From the NCBI GenBank assembly GCA_902363125.1, contig CABIZD010000015.1:1-48933 (forward strand): a DNA stretch of 48,933 nt, written 5' to 3'. Source of the stretch: Coriobacteriaceae bacterium. Its GTDB lineage: Bacteria; Actinomycetota; Coriobacteriia; Coriobacteriales; Coriobacteriaceae. Position numbers and translations under genes: made by a program. The notes beneath the pieces are model-generated. The model saw nothing but the letters and a program-made list of their open reading frames with translations. It was not told the origin of the DNA and did no database searches. Of this stretch, positions 33,988 through 42,871 are shown piece by piece. Within the stretch, counting starts at the first letter, position 1, and each line of letters begins with the position of its first letter.

Positions 33988-34105
33988 TGCCGTCACATTA
34001 TTCAACCAGTTTTGCGGGCGTGCGCCGCTGCGCGGCTAGCCCGCGTGCTCCTCGGCGGGGTTGGTCTGATTGTTTTTGTTGAAGCTCTGCCTTTGGCTCA
34101 AATGG
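33988..34105. other. Intergenic stretch with a nested GC hairpin
   Basis: Between the giant hairpin and the terminator lies a nested structure: GCGGGC (34014) and GCCCGC (34039) enclosing GCCGC/GCGGC. No gene is visible; its role is unknown. Confidence 0.35.
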
Positions 34106-34135
34106 AAACGGGGGACGCATTTGCATCCCCCGTTT
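34106..34135. terminator. Terminator downstream of yfcE
   Basis: A 14-bp stem AAACGGGGGACGCA/TGCATCCCCCGTTT with a 2-nt loop and a T-rich flank; the single mismatch becomes G-T on the minus strand. It is 10 bp past the yfcE stop. Confidence 0.85.
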
Positions 34136-34144
34136 TTGTTGTGG

Positions 34145-34612
34145 TTACTCTAGATCAATAAATTTGGTGCTTATGATCTTGCCGTCTTTTACTAGCATTC
34201 TGGCCATGGTGGGGCCTCGGGTGCCTCTGGGGTAGCTGGCGCTGCCCGGGTTGAGGACTAAGCAACGGCCCACTTGGGCTTCTTTGGTTACGTGGGTGTG
34301 GCCGTTGATGGCTACGTCTACGGATCCCACCGGAAGGTCTTCGCGGTAGTGGGCTACGGCGAATTTGAGGCCTTCGTAGGTAAAGAGCGCAAGACGGTCT
34401 ACATCGGGACCGTAGTCGCGGTAGTAATCGTTGTTGCCCAGTACGGCCCGCACGGGGGCGATGGTGCATAGGTGCTCGTAGTCCATCTCTGACGTGAGGT
34501 CGCCGGCGTGGATAATCAGATCCGCGCCCTCAAGCTCGTCCAGGAGCGCAGGCGATAAATAGCCGTGGGTGTCCGAGATGATGTCGATGCGCTTGGCGCT
34601 TGCACTGTTCAT
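34145..34612 (-). CDS. YfcE-family metallophosphoesterase
   Basis: A 155-residue binuclear metal phosphodiesterase. Metal-binding motifs in order: DIISDTHG, IHAGDLT, VLGNNDY, VAHYR and NGHTHV. Length and motifs match the YfcE/MJ0936 group, which acts on small phosphodiesters in vitro; the natural substrate is unknown. The ATG at 34612 with GGAAGGG is chosen over an in-frame codon at 34654 that lies within the preceding terminator. Confidence 0.93.
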   Translation of the reverse strand: MNSASAKRIDIISDTHGYLSPALLDELEGADLIIHAGDLTSEMDYEHLCTIAPVRAVLGNNDYYRDYGPDVDRLALFTYEGLKFAVAHYREDLPVGSVDVAINGHTHVTKEAQVGRCLVLNPGSASYPRGTRGPTMARMLVKDGKIISTKFIDLE

Positions 34613-34652
34613 GGGATCCCTTCCGCAAAAAAACGATTCGGCAGATACATAC

Positions 34653-34702
34653 AAAAAGGCCCCACGGCTCCGCAGACGATGGGTCTACAGGGCTGCGGGG
34701 CC
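34653..34702 (-). terminator. Terminator of the GT2-LytS-LytTR operon
   Basis: The minus strand reads GGCCCCGCAGC, a loop of about 23 nt, GCCGTGGGGCC and TTTTT, six bases after the response-regulator stop. Confidence 0.75.
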
Positions 34703-34708
34703 AGTGTG

Positions 34709-35425
34709 CTAGAGACTCAGAGCCTTCTTGAGCGGCACGACGCGGCGGCGCGAAACCGGCACGCGTTCGTCGACGCCCGTAATGCCCAGCTGGATGGCAC
34801 CCGAGGGCACCGTCTCGACGTCCGTGACGCACGCCAAGTTGACGATATAGCGACGGTGAACACGGAAGAAGCCAAAGTCGCAGAGCTTGGCCTCAAACTG
34901 CGCCAGCGAGGTCGTCGACAAAAAGCGATCATCGACGGTATAGATGCAGGAGTAATCGTCCTTAGCCATGATAAAGCGAATGTCGTCCACGGGAATGAGC
35001 ACCTTGCGGCCGCCCTTTTCCACCGGGATACGCTCGATGGTCACCTTGCTGTCCGTAACCGGCTTGGCGCGTTGCATGACCTTCTCGATCGCGCGATCCA
35101 AGCGAGCTTCTTCGACCGGCTTCATCAGATAATCGACGGCATCCACGTCGAATGCCTCGACCGCATGGTCACTATACGCAGTCACAAACACGATCGCCGG
35201 CGGATTTTTGAGCTTATGCAGCGCCTCGGCAAGTTGCAGGCCCGAGGCACCGGGCATCGAGATATCGAGAAACACGACATCCACGCGACTTTCCATAAGC
35301 ATCTCGATGGCGGAGCGGACGCTCGACGCCTCCGTGATCGTGCCGATCTTGCCCGTTTGCTCGAGCAGGAAGCGAAGCTCCGAGCGAGCCGGCGCCTCAT
35401 CATCCACAATCATCGCACGCAGCAT
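34709..35425 (-). CDS. LytTR-family response regulator 1
   Basis: A 238-residue two-component regulator. The receiver domain (1-120) has the acidic pair in MIVDDE, phospho-acceptor Asp54 in VVFLDISMPG, Thr in VTAYSDHA and Lys in YLMKP. The LytTR DNA-binding domain (about 135-238) has DIRFIMAKDDYSCIYT, FFRVHRRYIVNL and ending VSRRRVVPLKKALSL. It would be phosphorylated by the kinase encoded 72 bp upstream. The ATG at 35425 has GAAAGG. It is related to RR2 at 40595. Confidence 0.93.
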   Translation of the reverse strand: MLRAMIVDDEAPARSELRFLLEQTGKIGTITEASSVRSAIEMLMESRVDVVFLDISMPGASGLQLAEALHKLKNPPAIVFVTAYSDHAVEAFDVDAVDYLMKPVEEARLDRAIEKVMQRAKPVTDSKVTIERIPVEKGGRKVLIPVDDIRFIMAKDDYSCIYTVDDRFLSTTSLAQFEAKLCDFGFFRVHRRYIVNLACVTDVETVPSGAIQLGITGVDERVPVSRRRVVPLKKALSL

Positions 35426-35497
35426 AGGGATAAAACCTTTCGTCAACTAACTACGCCGGGCATCCGTCGCATGACGTTGAGCCCGTAGCCTTTTATT

Positions 35498-36841
35498 TTA
35501 CTCTTGAATGTCAAAGATGCTCTCTGACAAATCAAGATGAAGGAGCACTTTGGTGCCCTTGCCCGGCGCCGATTCGACACGCGTATAGGAGTGCGGCCCA
35601 TAAAAGCGATGGATGCGCTCCGAAATATTGTGCATGGCCACACCGGCGCCGCCACCCTGGGGAGAGCTGGCGTCGGGACGGGCAGAGCGCTCGTCAAACA
35701 GTCTGGCGGCGGTACCCTCATCCATGCCCACGCCATTATCGGCCACGGCAATCAAGATTGCATCCTCGCCGTCTTGGTGAACGGTCACGTCGATCCTCAG
35801 GGCGTCGTCATCGCCCATACCATGACGTACGGCGTTCTCGACAATCGGCTGGATCACGAACGCCGGCACCAGCGTATCTTCCACGTCCTCGGACACATCG
35901 AACGTCGCAAGCACGCGGTCCTCGCCAAAGCGGGCCTTCTCAAAGGTAAGGTAGCGCTTGGTCTGTGCAACCTCGCGCGAGACCGGAATAAGCGATCCCG
36001 AGTTGTCGAGCGTGGCACGATAGAACGATGAGAACTCACGAAGCAGTTCGCGGGCCCGCAGCGGGTCGGTGCGCGTAAACGATGCAATGGTGTTCAGCGT
36101 GTTGAACAGGAAGTGCGGGTTAATCTGCGCTTGCAGCGCACGCACCTCGGCGCGCGCCGTGAGTTCCTTTTGCACCTCGAGCTCGTGGATGGCGAGCTGC
36201 GTGGACAAGATCTCGGCAAAGCCCGAGGCAAGCGCGTACTGGGTACGGTCGACGGCGCGCGGGGTCTTGTAGTAGAACTTGAGCGTGCCGACGGTACGAT
36301 CGCCCACCTTGATGGGGGCGATAATGCCGGCGGGGACTTGGTTGTGCGAGCCATCCGAGCCCACGACATCCACCATACGGTTGAACGACTGCACGATGCC
36401 ATGTTCGATAACGTAGCGTGTGGCAAGCGTGTGGATGGGAGAATCTGGCAGTAGTTTTTCCTCAAACTCGCCTGCGCAGGCCAACACGTTGCCCTCGTCG
36501 GTGATGGCCACCGTCATGGCGCGCGTCTCGGGCAAAATGCGCCGGCACACCAAACGCGCCGACTCCTGCGTCAGACCGCCCTTAATGTCCTCAAGCATGG
36601 CCGAGGCCACCGAGAGCGTCTCCTCGGTGTACTGGGAGCGCACCGAATCGGGATTGAGCGTCAAAAAGATAAAGATGCACAGAAAGATGCACAGCAGCGC
36701 GCAGGCAATCACCGTGGCGATCGGCTCGATACCGGTCACCAAGGCAAAAATAAAGTACACCAGCACGCAAATGGCGCAGGCAACGGCAATGATGCGAAAG
36801 ATTGATATTGAACTATCGCGCTGGGCGCGGCGGTCGATCAT
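35498..36841 (-). CDS. LytS-type sensor histidine kinase 1
   Basis: A 447-residue membrane kinase. Two transmembrane helices (about 13-36 and 42-61) replace the multi-helix input of classic LytS. A GAF-like domain (about 95-215: AGIIAPIKVGDRTVGTLKFYY) is followed by the His_kinase domain with His243 in QINPHFLFNTLNTIAS and an ATPase domain (VIQPIVENAVRHG, VADNGVGM, GVAMHNISERI). The ligand may be intracellular, since no large external loop exists. The start overlaps the glycosyltransferase stop (ATGA), so synthesis is translationally coupled. Confidence 0.92.
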   Translation of the reverse strand: MIDRRAQRDSSISIFRIIAVACAICVLVYFIFALVTGIEPIATVIACALLCIFLCIFIFLTLNPDSVRSQYTEETLSVASAMLEDIKGGLTQESARLVCRRILPETRAMTVAITDEGNVLACAGEFEEKLLPDSPIHTLATRYVIEHGIVQSFNRMVDVVGSDGSHNQVPAGIIAPIKVGDRTVGTLKFYYKTPRAVDRTQYALASGFAEILSTQLAIHELEVQKELTARAEVRALQAQINPHFLFNTLNTIASFTRTDPLRARELLREFSSFYRATLDNSGSLIPVSREVAQTKRYLTFEKARFGEDRVLATFDVSEDVEDTLVPAFVIQPIVENAVRHGMGDDDALRIDVTVHQDGEDAILIAVADNGVGMDEGTAARLFDERSARPDASSPQGGGAGVAMHNISERIHRFYGPHSYTRVESAPGKGTKVLLHLDLSESIFDIQE

Positions 36842-38025
36842 TCGGCCCCCTCCAGGATACTGATCAGTTGTGCGTCACGCCAAAGCCCGTCCATGATCTT
36901 GGGCCAAAAGCTCTGGAAACGCAGGTAGCTTGCAGCGTTTTGGCGCGCATAGGCCTTTGCCTCGTCGATACCATGGCGCCAGATGCGCAGGTAGCCCTCA
37001 TGCTCGCGGGTAAACACGCTGCGGACCATAGCGGTCTTGCGCACGCGGTCGTCGAGCTCGCGCGAAATCCACGGGCCCGGGTAGGGCATGAGCGATGCCG
37101 CCGTAACGGGAATGAGCTCCTTTTGATGCGCGGCGAATGTCAACTTTGCCCTTTCGTAGTACCAACGGTATACATCCTGCATAAAGCGCGGTGAGCGCTT
37201 TTCGGACTCCGGAGGCAGATGACGCACGGTCCACTCGTTATCGAACCACACGTCGTAGCCAAACATGCGCATGTTAAAGAGGTAATCCAAGTCCTCGCCG
37301 CGGGTGATAAACGGGTCAAAGGCTACACGCGTAAAGGCGCGGGCGTGCAGGGCCATCAGGCCGCCGCACACGTAGTTGGAGCGCGAGATGCGGGTGCCCG
37401 AGAGCGCCTTTTTCATCCAACGGTTGAACTCGATGCGCTTGGTCCACCAACGATGGCAGATGCCCGCCTTGTCCGTGGGAGCCAGCGGCGAGCCGTCGCG
37501 ATCGTAGAAATAGCCGCTCTTGACCAAGATCGGCAAGCCCTGACGTGTCTGCTGCCCCAACGCATAGGTCGCGCGCTTCATAAAGTCGGCGTCGATGACA
37601 GTCTCATCGTCATCCAAAAAGATAACCGCGTCATGCCCCAGCACAGCGGCACAGGCTAGCCCCATGTTGCGGATGGCACCGTAGCCTCGCAGGCTCACGC
37701 ACTCGCCCGAACCCTTGGGCGCGATCTGAGCAACCCGGTCTGCAATGCGCGAGGCCTGGGTGTTGGTGACAACGGTGACCTTGAGCGTGGGATGCGCGTC
37801 GACAATCTCGTGCACGCGCAGCGACACATCGGCTGTGGCAGAAACGGGACAGACCACCAAAAGGATGATGCGCGGGATGTCACGTACCTGCTCAAGCGAG
37901 GCCAGGCAGCGGTCGAGTTCGGGATTGTCGGCGTTGAGTCGCGTCGAATGGTCATAGGTGCCAGGGGCGTTTGCGCAAGCGTCATCGCCCGCCCAATACG
38001 TTGGAATCACGACTGTGGCGTTCAT
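36838..38025 (-). CDS. Glycosyltransferase family 2 protein
   Basis: A 395-residue GT-A enzyme. The N-terminus MNATVVIPTYWAG begins the nucleotide-sugar fold; the metal-binding DDD (138-140) is in AVIFLDDDETV; downstream ITRGEDLDYLFNMRMFGYDV provides the acceptor-side ED motif. There are no membrane segments. The sugar and acceptor are unknown; cell-surface polymer synthesis is likely. Its last bases overlap the start of the LytS-like kinase, suggesting the kinase system is linked to envelope sugar metabolism. GGGAGGG precedes the ATG. Confidence 0.87.
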   Translation of the reverse strand: MNATVVIPTYWAGDDACANAPGTYDHSTRLNADNPELDRCLASLEQVRDIPRIILLVVCPVSATADVSLRVHEIVDAHPTLKVTVVTNTQASRIADRVAQIAPKGSGECVSLRGYGAIRNMGLACAAVLGHDAVIFLDDDETVIDADFMKRATYALGQQTRQGLPILVKSGYFYDRDGSPLAPTDKAGICHRWWTKRIEFNRWMKKALSGTRISRSNYVCGGLMALHARAFTRVAFDPFITRGEDLDYLFNMRMFGYDVWFDNEWTVRHLPPESEKRSPRFMQDVYRWYYERAKLTFAAHQKELIPVTAASLMPYPGPWISRELDDRVRKTAMVRSVFTREHEGYLRIWRHGIDEAKAYARQNAASYLRFQSFWPKIMDGLWRDAQLISILEGAE

Positions 38026-38046
38026 GCCTTACCCTCCCTGCAACAC

Positions 38047-38083
38047 AAAAACGGGACGCCGACAAACACAGGCGACGCCCCGC
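38047..38083 (-). terminator. Likely terminator of the MFS gene
   Basis: A GC-rich imperfect hairpin (CGGGGCGTCGCC region with GGCGTCCCG on the minus strand) followed by TTTTTG, about 115 bp after the MFS stop. Confidence 0.5.
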
Positions 38084-38196
38084 GACCTAGCTGATTCCAT
38101 CATACCCACTTGGGCAAATCATTGCTCGCAAGTCGCAATGTTTATTGCGGATAACCCCAAAAGAGTACCGTGGACAGGCACAATAGCCGCTCGCTC

Positions 38197-39456
38197 CTAT
38201 GCGGCATGCTCTGCCGCCCGAGTCATGCGGGACAGGCGGACCAGCAGCATAAAGCCAACGATCAGCAGCACGCCAATGGAAAGGACGCCCAGCGACGGGT
38301 TGCCGGTCAGCGAGGTGACGACCGACACTAGGAAAGTGCCCATGACGCTTGCATAGCGACCGAAGATGTCAAAGAAGCCGTAGTACTCGTTGGACTTTTC
38401 CTTGGGGATAATGCGACCAAAGTAGCTACGGCTAAGCGCCTGCACGCCGCCCTGGAACAGGCCGACCATAATGGCAAGCACCCAGAATTCAAAGGCGGTC
38501 TTTAGGAAGAACGCGGCGAACAGCACAATGCCCATGTAGGCGGCGACTGCCACCAGGATCATGTTGAGCGTGCCCACGCGTCCGGCGAGCTTGCCGTAGA
38601 TGATGGCGGACGGAAAGGCCACGAACTGCGTGACGAGCAGCGCCAGGACCAACTGGGTCGAATCGATGCCCAAAGCCGAGCCGTAGCTGGTAGCCATGGA
38701 AATGACCGTGTGCACACCGTCGATATAGAAGAAGAACGCAATCATGTAGACCAGCACGGTCTTGTTGTGGGCGATCTCGCGCATGGTGTGTCCGACCTCG
38801 GAGAACACACCGCCCACGATGTGGCCGATGGTGTCCTCGGGACCGCGCTCGCGACCGTACTTTTGCTTATAGGTGCGAATGAGCGGCAGGGTAAAGATGA
38901 GCCACCAGGCACCAGTGATGATAAACGACAGACGCGTTGCCAGCATGGTAGGGACGCCAAGAGCGGGGCCACCCATGATGAGCGCCAGGCAGATGACGAA
39001 CGGCACGGTGGAACCGATGTAGCCCCAGGCATAGCCCGAGCTGGACACGGCGTCCATGCGCTCGTCGGTGGTAATGTCGGGCAGCATGGCGTCGTAGAAC
39101 GTCATAGAAGAGTTAAGGCCGATGGTGCACAGCACGTACACGGTCAAAAATGCCATGGCGGACATTGGGATAGCCTGCGCCAAGCAAAGCACCAGGCCCG
39201 TGAGGAAGAAGCCCAAGAAGAACTTGATCTTGTTGCCGGCGTAGTCGGCAAGCGCGCCCAGAATGGGCATGAGCATGGCGATGACCAGCGAGGCAATCGT
39301 CTGCGCATTGCCCCAGGCGACCACCAGGTCGGCCGAAGAAGCGCCGGTATTGATGGCGTTAAAGTAAATGGGCACCACCGAGGTATTGAGCAGCACGAGG
39401 GCCGAATTGCCCACATCATACATAACCCAGTTACGCTCGAGCTTGGTGTATTTCAT
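38197..39456 (-). CDS. MFS transporter, UMF1/Atg22-like
   Basis: A 419-residue permease with about 12 hydrophobic segments. The N-terminus ERNWVMYDVGNSALVLLNTS followed by VVPIYF is diagnostic of the UMF1 (vacuole effluxer Atg22-like) family; GALADYAGNK and FFFYIDGVHTVISMATSYG are further family motifs. Members move amino acids or unknown metabolites. AAGGG precedes the ATG. It lies downstream of the phospholipase-like gene in the same direction, with 101 bp between; cotranscription is possible. Confidence 0.9.
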   Translation of the reverse strand: MKYTKLERNWVMYDVGNSALVLLNTSVVPIYFNAINTGASSADLVVAWGNAQTIASLVIAMLMPILGALADYAGNKIKFFLGFFLTGLVLCLAQAIPMSAMAFLTVYVLCTIGLNSSMTFYDAMLPDITTDERMDAVSSSGYAWGYIGSTVPFVICLALIMGGPALGVPTMLATRLSFIITGAWWLIFTLPLIRTYKQKYGRERGPEDTIGHIVGGVFSEVGHTMREIAHNKTVLVYMIAFFFYIDGVHTVISMATSYGSALGIDSTQLVLALLVTQFVAFPSAIIYGKLAGRVGTLNMILVAVAAYMGIVLFAAFFLKTAFEFWVLAIMVGLFQGGVQALSRSYFGRIIPKEKSNEYYGFFDIFGRYASVMGTFLVSVVTSLTGNPSLGVLSIGVLLIVGFMLLVRLSRMTRAAEHAA

Positions 39457-39557
39457 GGACAGGGACCCTTCGTATTCGCCCGATATGCAGTTAGTTCATC
39501 GTACCCCAATTGTCCAGAACCGCCGGTAAGGATTCGGCAAAGGGGCACGCACGGGCC

Positions 39558-40502
39558 CTATTCCTCGCGGTCGAACTCCTCATCGGCATTGAGCACGCGA
39601 CCGCTGTAGTTGACGTGACTGGTCACGGCATCCATGTCACCGGTCTCGATAAAACGTGCGACCGTGCACTCGTAATCGACCAGCGCGCGATCAAAGACCT
39701 CGGGGAAACTCTCGTTCGAGACCTCGTCGGTAAAGGGATTCTTCCATGTCAGATGGCCCAGGTTACCGGTGCGCTCGGGCAGCTCCGTCGTCACGCGATG
39801 GGCAAGGCCATCGAGCAGCGAGTAGTCGTGCACCAAGCCCTCAACCAGCGAGATCGCGCGCGTCTTTGCGGAGCCGGCCGGCTCAATCGCGCGGTAAAGT
39901 CGCTGCATATTGGCAACGGCAGCACCGTACTCCCCCGCCGGAATGTCAATGCCGTACACGCGTCCGGCAACATAGCTCATCAGCACGCCGGCCACGCGAT
40001 TGATGCGATCGGTGGTGACGATCTCGCCCGCCGGCGGGTAATCGTCGACCGTAGCGCCGGCGCGTTTAAGCTGCAGCATCAGTACATCCAGGTCGCTCTC
40101 GATCACGGCATGAACCTGACTGCTCGAATCCTCAAGCTCTGAATCGGACTCCACGATGCCAAACTGCTGCTCATAGACAAAAGGATGGGCGTTGCGGTCG
40201 AGCACGTAATGAGACAGCAGGCCCAGCGCAAAGGCGCGACCCAAGCTGGCGTCGCGCGGCAGCAGATGCGACACGCCGTCGCGCAGGCACGCGAACTGGC
40301 GAGACATGCGCGACCGATGCATGACCTGCGCCAGCAGCGTGCAGTCGGAAACACGCGGTGTCAGAATGTGAAAGAAAAACGGGTCGGGGCCTTGGTTGCC
40401 CAAGATAAAGGCAATGCGCTCTTCATCGGACGTGATGACGCCCTGCGGAAGACGGTCGATGCTTTCCTCGCCAAACAGATGATGGGTGATAAGCGCGGGC
40501 AT
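39558..40502 (-). CDS. Zinc-dependent phospholipase C-like protein
   Basis: A 314-residue protein of the Zn_dep_PLPC group. Conserved features are MPALITHHLFGEE (metal His near the N-terminus), ILGNQGPDPFFFHI, FALGLLSHYVLDRNAHPFVY (zinc His/Asp cluster) and HAVIESDLD. No signal peptide is evident, so it is probably intracellular. The family is widespread in gut Firmicutes and Actinobacteria without a proven substrate. GAAAGGA precedes the ATG at 40502; an in-frame codon at 40532 is less favoured. It is 92 bp downstream of response regulator 2. Confidence 0.85.
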   Translation of the reverse strand: MPALITHHLFGEESIDRLPQGVITSDEERIAFILGNQGPDPFFFHILTPRVSDCTLLAQVMHRSRMSRQFACLRDGVSHLLPRDASLGRAFALGLLSHYVLDRNAHPFVYEQQFGIVESDSELEDSSSQVHAVIESDLDVLMLQLKRAGATVDDYPPAGEIVTTDRINRVAGVLMSYVAGRVYGIDIPAGEYGAAVANMQRLYRAIEPAGSAKTRAISLVEGLVHDYSLLDGLAHRVTTELPERTGNLGHLTWKNPFTDEVSNESFPEVFDRALVDYECTVARFIETGDMDAVTSHVNYSGRVLNADEEFDREE

Positions 40503-40594
40503 AATGATCCTTTCGATTTCATTCGATGCCACCCATTATGCCCACCGCGCGCCCATGCCAAACCTGCGATGGTAAACGACGGCACGCAGACCGT

Positions 40595-41329
40595 CTACGC
40601 AAGCCCCAAGTGTGCTTTAACCTCGGCAGCGCGACGGCGGGACACGGGCACCGTCGAGGTTACGCGATCGAGCCTGAGTTCCATAAGACCCGTGGAACCG
40701 ATCTCGACATTGTGCACGTCCTCCAAATTGACCAGATAGCTGCGGTGGACACGGATAAAGCCCTCGGGGGCCAGGCGCCGCTCGAGCGAGGAAATCGACT
40801 CATTGATCAGGTATGTTCCCTCGGCGCAGACGGCGTTGCAAAAATCGGCACGCGCCTCAAAGTAGCAGACGTCTGCGGCGGGAATGAACACCTTTTTGCC
40901 CCCGCGGTCCACCGTCAGACGCAAAGGCTGGCGCGGAGCGTGGATAACACGACGGACACCCAAGGCTGCCTCGATCTTGTCGAGTGCCTTTGACAGGCGT
41001 GCGTCCTCGACCGGCTTGACGACATAATCGACGGCATCGAGGTTATAGGCATCGGCCGCATACTCGGCAAACGCCGTCACAAACACAACCACCGGCGGCG
41101 TCTTTAGGTTCTGCAGCGTCTCGGCAAGCTCAATTCCCGAGCGACCGGGCATGGTAATGTCTAAAAATAGCACGTCGGGCTTGTTCGACAGAATCGACTC
41201 CACGGCTTCGGTGACATTGCCCGCCTCGGCAATCTGGCCCACACGCGTATCCTTTTCCAACAGATAGCGTAGCTCGGCCCTAATGGGAGGTTCGTCATCA
41301 ACCACCAAGATGTTCCAGCCTTCGGACAT
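40595..41329 (-). CDS. LytTR-family response regulator 2
   Basis: A 244-residue regulator. The receiver has VVDDEPP, phospho-acceptor Asp57 in VLFLDITMPG, Thr in FVTAFAEYA and Lys in YVVKP. The LytTR domain (about 135-244) has DVCYFEARADFCNAVCA, FIRVHRSYLVNLEDV and VSRRRAAEVKAHLGLA. It is about as long as RR1 and clearly related, so the two systems arose by duplication. It lies 38 bp downstream of its kinase. GAGGGG precedes the ATG. Its targets are unknown; LytTR proteins usually bind paired direct repeats. Confidence 0.93.
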   Translation of the reverse strand: MSEGWNILVVDDEPPIRAELRYLLEKDTRVGQIAEAGNVTEAVESILSNKPDVLFLDITMPGRSGIELAETLQNLKTPPVVVFVTAFAEYAADAYNLDAVDYVVKPVEDARLSKALDKIEAALGVRRVIHAPRQPLRLTVDRGGKKVFIPAADVCYFEARADFCNAVCAEGTYLINESISSLERRLAPEGFIRVHRSYLVNLEDVHNVEIGSTGLMELRLDRVTSTVPVSRRRAAEVKAHLGLA

Positions 41330-41367
41330 ATGTGCTTCCCCTCTTTTTCTCTCAATCCAACCGCGTG

Positions 41368-42753
41368 CTACGCCGTCAACGGCGCCGGCTCATGCGGCTC
41401 GCCGTTCAGCTCGACGATGACCTGCGTGCCAACGCCCTCCTGGGACTTCACGCGCATGCCAGAATCTTCTCCGTAAAAGAAATGGATGCGCTGAAGCACG
41501 TTGAAGAGCGCCAAGCCGCAGCCTCGTTTGATGGAGCCGTCGGCGGTAATGCTCTCGGGCTCCTCCAGGCGATGCTGCTCAAACAGATGCGCGCAGACCT
41601 CTTCGCTCATACCGATGCCATCGTCCTCGACGATGATCTCCAAACCGTCATCGGTCTCGAAAGCCCTAACACGAATAGAAAGCGGCTCGGTCTCGCGCTG
41701 CGCGTGTTTGATGCAGTTTTCGAGCAACGGCTGCAAGATAAACGGCGGCACCATGCAATCGCGCACCTCAAAGTCGATATCGACCGAGACGCGCAAACGG
41801 CCGTCGCCATACCGGGCCTGCATAAGATTGATATAACGAGTACCCTGTTCCACCTCGTGCTCGAGCGTGGTGAGCGTATCGGAATCAGAAAGCGTCTGAC
41901 GATAGTAATTGGAGAAGTCGATCAGCAGCGATCGCGCCTTGTCGGGCTCGGTTCGAACGAGCGACACGATGGTGCTGATGGTGTTAAACAGAAAATGAGG
42001 ATCGACCTGCGATTGCAAGGCGCGCAGCTCCACGCGGGCCGTAAGCTCGTCCTGGCGCTCGAGCTCAAAGCTCGCAAGCTGCGTGGAAATGAGGTCGGCA
42101 AAGCCCGAGGCAAGCGCCGTCTGGCGCATATCGATGCTGCTCAGACGGGGATAATACAGCTCGAGCGTGCCCACGCAATGCCCGCGCACGGTAAGCGGTG
42201 CGACAATACCGGCGCGCAGGCGCGGAAAGTAGCCACCTGTCTCGGTCGAGGCATCGCGCGAGAACACGCTTTGCTCACCGCTGTTGATCACGTTGAGCGT
42301 AGTCCGCAGCACCACCGGGGTGCCCGCGGGGCATTTTGCCGAGTCCTCGCCCCAGCTTGCCAACACCTGCTTGCCGTCGGTAAAGCAGATGGCAGAGGCG
42401 ATAGTTTCGGACAGGATGATCTTAGAGGCGCCTAGGGCAGCTTCGGGCGTAAGGCCGCGCGACGTGTAGGCGAATATTTTTGAAGCGATGGCGAGCGTGC
42501 GGTCGGTTGCGCTCGATGTGAGGTCGTCGGGAACGACAAAGACGTACGAGAAGAAGAAGCACAGCATGACCAAGCCGGCAATGACGACAACGGCCGGAAC
42601 GGGATTGGGATTATCGGTTAGATCCCAGATGAGCAGCAGGATAAGCAGCGGAACGACAATACCGAGCAAGATGGCTTGAACCACATGCTGAGCGGTACGA
42701 AAGACCTTGGTAGAGTTGTAGCTCTTGCCCAGAATCAGCCTATTGAGATCCAC
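41368..42753 (-). CDS. LytS-type sensor histidine kinase 2
   Basis: A 461-residue kinase with two transmembrane helices (about 23-44 and 53-74), a GAF-like domain (AGIVAPLTVRGHCVGTLELYY, about 181-201), phospho-acceptor His253 in QVDPHFLFNTISTIVSLVRT and an ATPase domain (ILQPLLENCIKHA, VEDDGIGM, GLALFNVLQRI). It parallels kinase 1 in domain order. AAGGAG sits six bases before a GTG at 42753 but directly abuts an ATG at 42759. The GTG start is therefore preferred on spacing, though the ATG is possible. Confidence 0.9.
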   Translation of the reverse strand: MDLNRLILGKSYNSTKVFRTAQHVVQAILLGIVVPLLILLLIWDLTDNPNPVPAVVVIAGLVMLCFFFSYVFVVPDDLTSSATDRTLAIASKIFAYTSRGLTPEAALGASKIILSETIASAICFTDGKQVLASWGEDSAKCPAGTPVVLRTTLNVINSGEQSVFSRDASTETGGYFPRLRAGIVAPLTVRGHCVGTLELYYPRLSSIDMRQTALASGFADLISTQLASFELERQDELTARVELRALQSQVDPHFLFNTISTIVSLVRTEPDKARSLLIDFSNYYRQTLSDSDTLTTLEHEVEQGTRYINLMQARYGDGRLRVSVDIDFEVRDCMVPPFILQPLLENCIKHAQRETEPLSIRVRAFETDDGLEIIVEDDGIGMSEEVCAHLFEQHRLEEPESITADGSIKRGCGLALFNVLQRIHFFYGEDSGMRVKSQEGVGTQVIVELNGEPHEPAPLTA

Positions 42754-42791
42754 CGTCATCTCCTTCTTACCGACGCACCCCATAGCAATAA

Positions 42792-42813
42792 AGAGGGCCG
42801 CAAGCGACCCTCT
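42792..42813 (-). terminator. Short terminator after the amidohydrolase gene
   Basis: AGAGGG/CCCTCT with a 10-nt GC-rich loop, followed on the minus strand by TTTATTG. Confidence 0.5.
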
Positions 42814-42871
42814 CCATTGCATTATGCAATCAAATACTGTGTTTTACATCAAGCCATCGATGAACGGTAGC

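Noticed and set aside
33880..34161. Plus-strand frame through the giant hairpin
   Set aside because: It is a translation of the inverted repeat and terminator, with no start signal.
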